NCBI GenBank assembly: GCA_902782815.1
Contig: CACZOS010000170.1
Span: forward strand, 1 to 8,149
Reading direction: 5' to 3'
From: an uncultured Lachnospiraceae bacterium
Lineage (GTDB): Bacteria > Bacillota > Clostridia > Lachnospirales > Lachnospiraceae
Length of the DNA stretch: 8,149 bases
The notes beneath the pieces are model-generated. The model made no database searches. It was not told the origin of the DNA and worked only from the letters and a program-made list of their open reading frames with translations. Positions 6,841 through 8,149 of this stretch are shown here, in pieces. The translations under genes were made by a program, and so were the position numbers. Positions within the stretch are counted from its first letter, which is position 1; every line of letters begins with the position of its first letter.

Positions 6841-7522
6841 CCTGGAAATAATAACCTACCCCCCACTTTGTGTGAATATATACCGGATCACCCGGATTAC
6901 TCTCAATCTTCTCACGAAGACGACGGATATGGACATCCACCGTACGGACATCTCCTGGATAATCGTATCCCCACACGATATTCAGCAGATTCTCCCTGCT
7001 GTAGACCTTGTTGGGATGAAAGGACAGGAGTTCCAGAAGATCGTATTCCTTGGCCGTAAGCTTGACTTCCCTGCCGTCGGTGAAGACCCTCCTGCTGTCA
7101 CAGTCGATCTTTAAACCGTTCTTCTCGAAAAGTTTCTTCTTCTCCTCCTCCACAACTTTGCGGGAGCTTCTTCTCATGATTGCCTTGATCCTGGCCTTCA
7201 CTTCGAGAATGTTGAAGGGTTTTGTGATATAGTCGTCCGCGCCGTATTCCAGGCCCAGGATCTTATCCATATCATCCCCCTTGGCGGTCAGCATGATGAT
7301 GGGCATATTGGAGAATTCCCTGATCATCTGACAAACCTCAAAACCGTTCATCTTGGGCAGCATCACGTCCAGAAGGATCACGTCGTACTCTGTCTTCCTG
7401 GCCATCTCCAGGGCCTCTTCCCCGTCATATGCGCAGTCCACTTCCATGTCATCCTGCATGAGGGAGAACTTAAGTCCCTTCACGATAAGTTTCTCGTCAT
7501 CCACTACCAGAATTTTTTTCAT
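6836..7522 (-). CDS. OmpR/PhoB-family response regulator (WalR-like)
   Basis: Complete 228-aa two-domain transcription factor. The receiver domain (1-118) has the acidic pair Asp8/Asp9, phospho-acceptor Asp52 in LLDVMLP, Thr79 and Lys101 (TKPF). A linker rich in Lys and Glu (119-133) leads to the winged-helix DNA-binding domain (135-228), with LTAKEYDLLELL (155-166), the recognition-helix region VRTVDVHIRRLREKI (192-206) and a terminal wing ending GVGYYFQD. It should bind direct-repeat DNA as a dimer once phosphorylated. The start is ATG at 7522 with an AGAGGTG site a few nt upstream. It begins 16 bp after comEA and its TAA stop overlaps the presumed kinase start, so expression of the pair is probably translationally coupled. 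The sequence style is closest to WalR/PhoP/YycF-type regulators, but the location between comEA and comEC is not that of walR, so this is probably a separate system. Targets are unknown. Confidence 0.93.
   Translation of the reverse strand: MKKILVVDDEKLIVKGLKFSLMQDDMEVDCAYDGEEALEMARKTEYDVILLDVMLPKMNGFEVCQMIREFSNMPIIMLTAKGDDMDKILGLEYGADDYITKPFNILEVKARIKAIMRRSSRKVVEEEKKKLFEKNGLKIDCDSRRVFTDGREVKLTAKEYDLLELLSFHPNKVYSRENLLNIVWGYDYPGDVRTVDVHIRRLREKIESNPGDPVYIHTKWGVGYYFQD
6838..6860 (-). promoter_or_regulatory. Start region of the histidine kinase: ATT codon overlapping the regulator stop
   Basis: On the minus strand the regulator ends CAG GAT TAA and the kinase frame reads ATT AAT ACC AAG, a four-base overlap (ATTA) that mirrors the common ATGA coupling of regulator and kinase genes. 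Upstream in the kinase frame is a TAG stop 15 bp before the ATT (6858-6856), so initiation must occur between there and the first membrane helix. That interval has no ATG, GTG or TTG. The only purine-rich element is GGTAGG (6860-6855), 14 nt from ATT. Coupled re-initiation at ATT, or a mutated or mis-sequenced ATG, are the simplest readings. Confidence 0.5.
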
Positions 7523-7538
7523 ATCCGCACCTCTATAA

Positions 7539-8141
7539 TTAAACCTTGATCAGATCTTTTATCTTTTGATAGATTCCTTCACCTATTCCATCTACCTTCT
7601 TCAGTTCCTCCACAGATGAAAACGATCCGTGGGCATCCCTGTAGGCAATGATCGCCAGGGCCCGGCTCTCCCCTATCCCCGACAGGGTCATCAGCTGGTT
7701 CTTATCCGCCTGATTGAGGTTGATCCTGGAATCGTCCCCGGACCCGGAAGTCCCCTCACTGCCTCCTCCGTCGGGCAGGACCCGGATCTGGCTGCCGTCC
7801 TCCAGAGTCCGGGCCAGATTGACACTCTTCTGGTCTGCCTCGGGGGTGAAACCGCCTGCCGCGCGGATCGCCGCATCAATCCGGTCCCCTTCCTTAAAGA
7901 AATACAGTCCGGGATGTCTCACACAGCCGCAGACGTGAACATAAATAAGGGAATCCCCCTCCTCCGCTCCGGAACCCCTCTCTGTGTCTTCCTCGTAACA
8001 GGAAGCGGCTTCCCCGCGAATGGATACCCCCTTCTCCTCCGGATAGAGCTCCGATAAAAAAGGGAAGTTGCATCCTTCCAGTACGAACATCATCGATATG
8101 GCAAGAAAAATGCAACAGATGAATCTTCTCTTGATTTTCAC
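7539..8141 (-). CDS. comEA: Competence DNA receptor ComEA, SLBB plus helix-hairpin-helix
   Basis: A 200-aa exported DNA-binding protein. ComEA sits on the outer side of the membrane, binds incoming double-stranded DNA and passes it to ComEC. Residues 2-6 are basic (KIKRR) and 7-21 hydrophobic, ending VLEGC at 20-24. This could be an N-terminal anchor or a lipoprotein signal with Cys24, although Glu at the -2 position is unusual. An SLBB/soluble-ligand-binding domain (about 66-122) has VHVCGCVRHPGLY and GGFTPEAD. A Gly/Ser-rich linker (124-137) follows, then a double helix-hairpin-helix domain (139-200) with INLNQAD, LSGIGESRALAIIAYR and VDGIGEGIYQKI, the DNA-binding signature of ComEA. The start used is GTG at 8141, with GGAGG only 3 nt upstream; because the window ends 8 bp further on, a slightly more upstream start cannot be excluded. 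The basic-hydrophobic N-terminus favours this start. It is the first visible gene of the probable five-gene operon, whose promoter lies outside the window. Confidence 0.92.
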   Translation of the reverse strand: MKIKRRFICCIFLAISMMFVLEGCNFPFLSELYPEEKGVSIRGEAASCYEEDTERGSGAEEGDSLIYVHVCGCVRHPGLYFFKEGDRIDAAIRAAGGFTPEADQKSVNLARTLEDGSQIRVLPDGGGSEGTSGSGDDSRINLNQADKNQLMTLSGIGESRALAIIAYRDAHGSFSSVEELKKVDGIGEGIYQKIKDLIKV

Positions 8142-8144
8142 AGG

Positions 8145-8149
8145 CCTCC
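8145..8149 (-). promoter_or_regulatory. comEA: Ribosome binding site of comEA with short spacing
   Basis: GGAGG at the extreme right edge precedes the GTG start by only CCT. Three nt is shorter than the usual 5-9, and with the GTG codon this would predict modest translation of comEA, unless the true start lies beyond the window. Confidence 0.5.

Noticed and set aside
6836..6860. Programmed frameshift fusing regulator and kinase, suggested by the G-run GGGGGG near the regulator end
   Set aside because: The kinase frame contains a TAG just after the G-run, so a shift there would terminate; a fusion would need a shift in the next few codons, where no slippery heptamer is evident.
6836..7522. 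Assignment as the essential walR/yycF gene
   Set aside because: The sequence style fits, but walR is normally followed by walK and yycH/yycI/yycJ genes; here the neighbours are com genes and a GerMN lipoprotein, so the symbol is not justified.

Overview
The window looks like chromosomal DNA of a Gram-positive anaerobe of the Clostridia, most likely a Lachnospiraceae-type gut bacterium. The evidence is the combination of a Firmicutes-type comEA/comEC locus, a WalR/WalK-like two-component pair, a GerMN lipoprotein of the spore-former type, a PAS-type signalling protein in the style of Lachnospiraceae GGDEF proteins, strong AGGAGG ribosome binding sites and moderate GC. The assignment rests on gene content and protein style only. 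No rRNA, tRNA, IS element, CRISPR array or phage gene was seen.

All seven genes lie on the minus strand, so transcription runs from the right edge to the left. In that order they are: comEA (8141-7539, N-terminus close to the window edge), an OmpR/PhoB-family response regulator (7522-6836), a membrane sensor histidine kinase (about 6840-5398), a tandem-GerMN lipoprotein (5376-4423), comEC (4390-1943), a two-domain PPK2 polyphosphate:AMP phosphotransferase (1781-303), and the start of a PAS-domain signalling protein that runs off the left edge (274-1).

The first five genes are separated by 16, about -3, 21 and 32 bp and look like one operon. It places a complete phosphorelay and an exported lipoprotein between the periplasmic-side DNA receptor (ComEA) and the DNA-uptake channel (ComEC). 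In most Firmicutes comEA is followed by comEB and/or comEC directly, so the inserted cassette is the most interesting feature here. The kinase/regulator/GerMN-lipoprotein trio is reminiscent of actinobacterial MtrA-MtrB-LpqB, in which a GerMN-type lipoprotein modulates the kinase.

A 161-bp gap (1782-1942) separates comEC from the polyphosphate enzyme. It holds a plausible -10 element, three TGTAA repeats over the predicted transcription start, and a strong ribosome binding site. The phosphotransferase and the PAS gene are only 28 bp apart and probably form a second transcription unit linking polyphosphate/nucleotide metabolism with a signalling protein.

The histidine kinase has no ATG, GTG or TTG start that keeps its first membrane segment. 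The natural start position is an ATT codon overlapping the regulator's stop codon.
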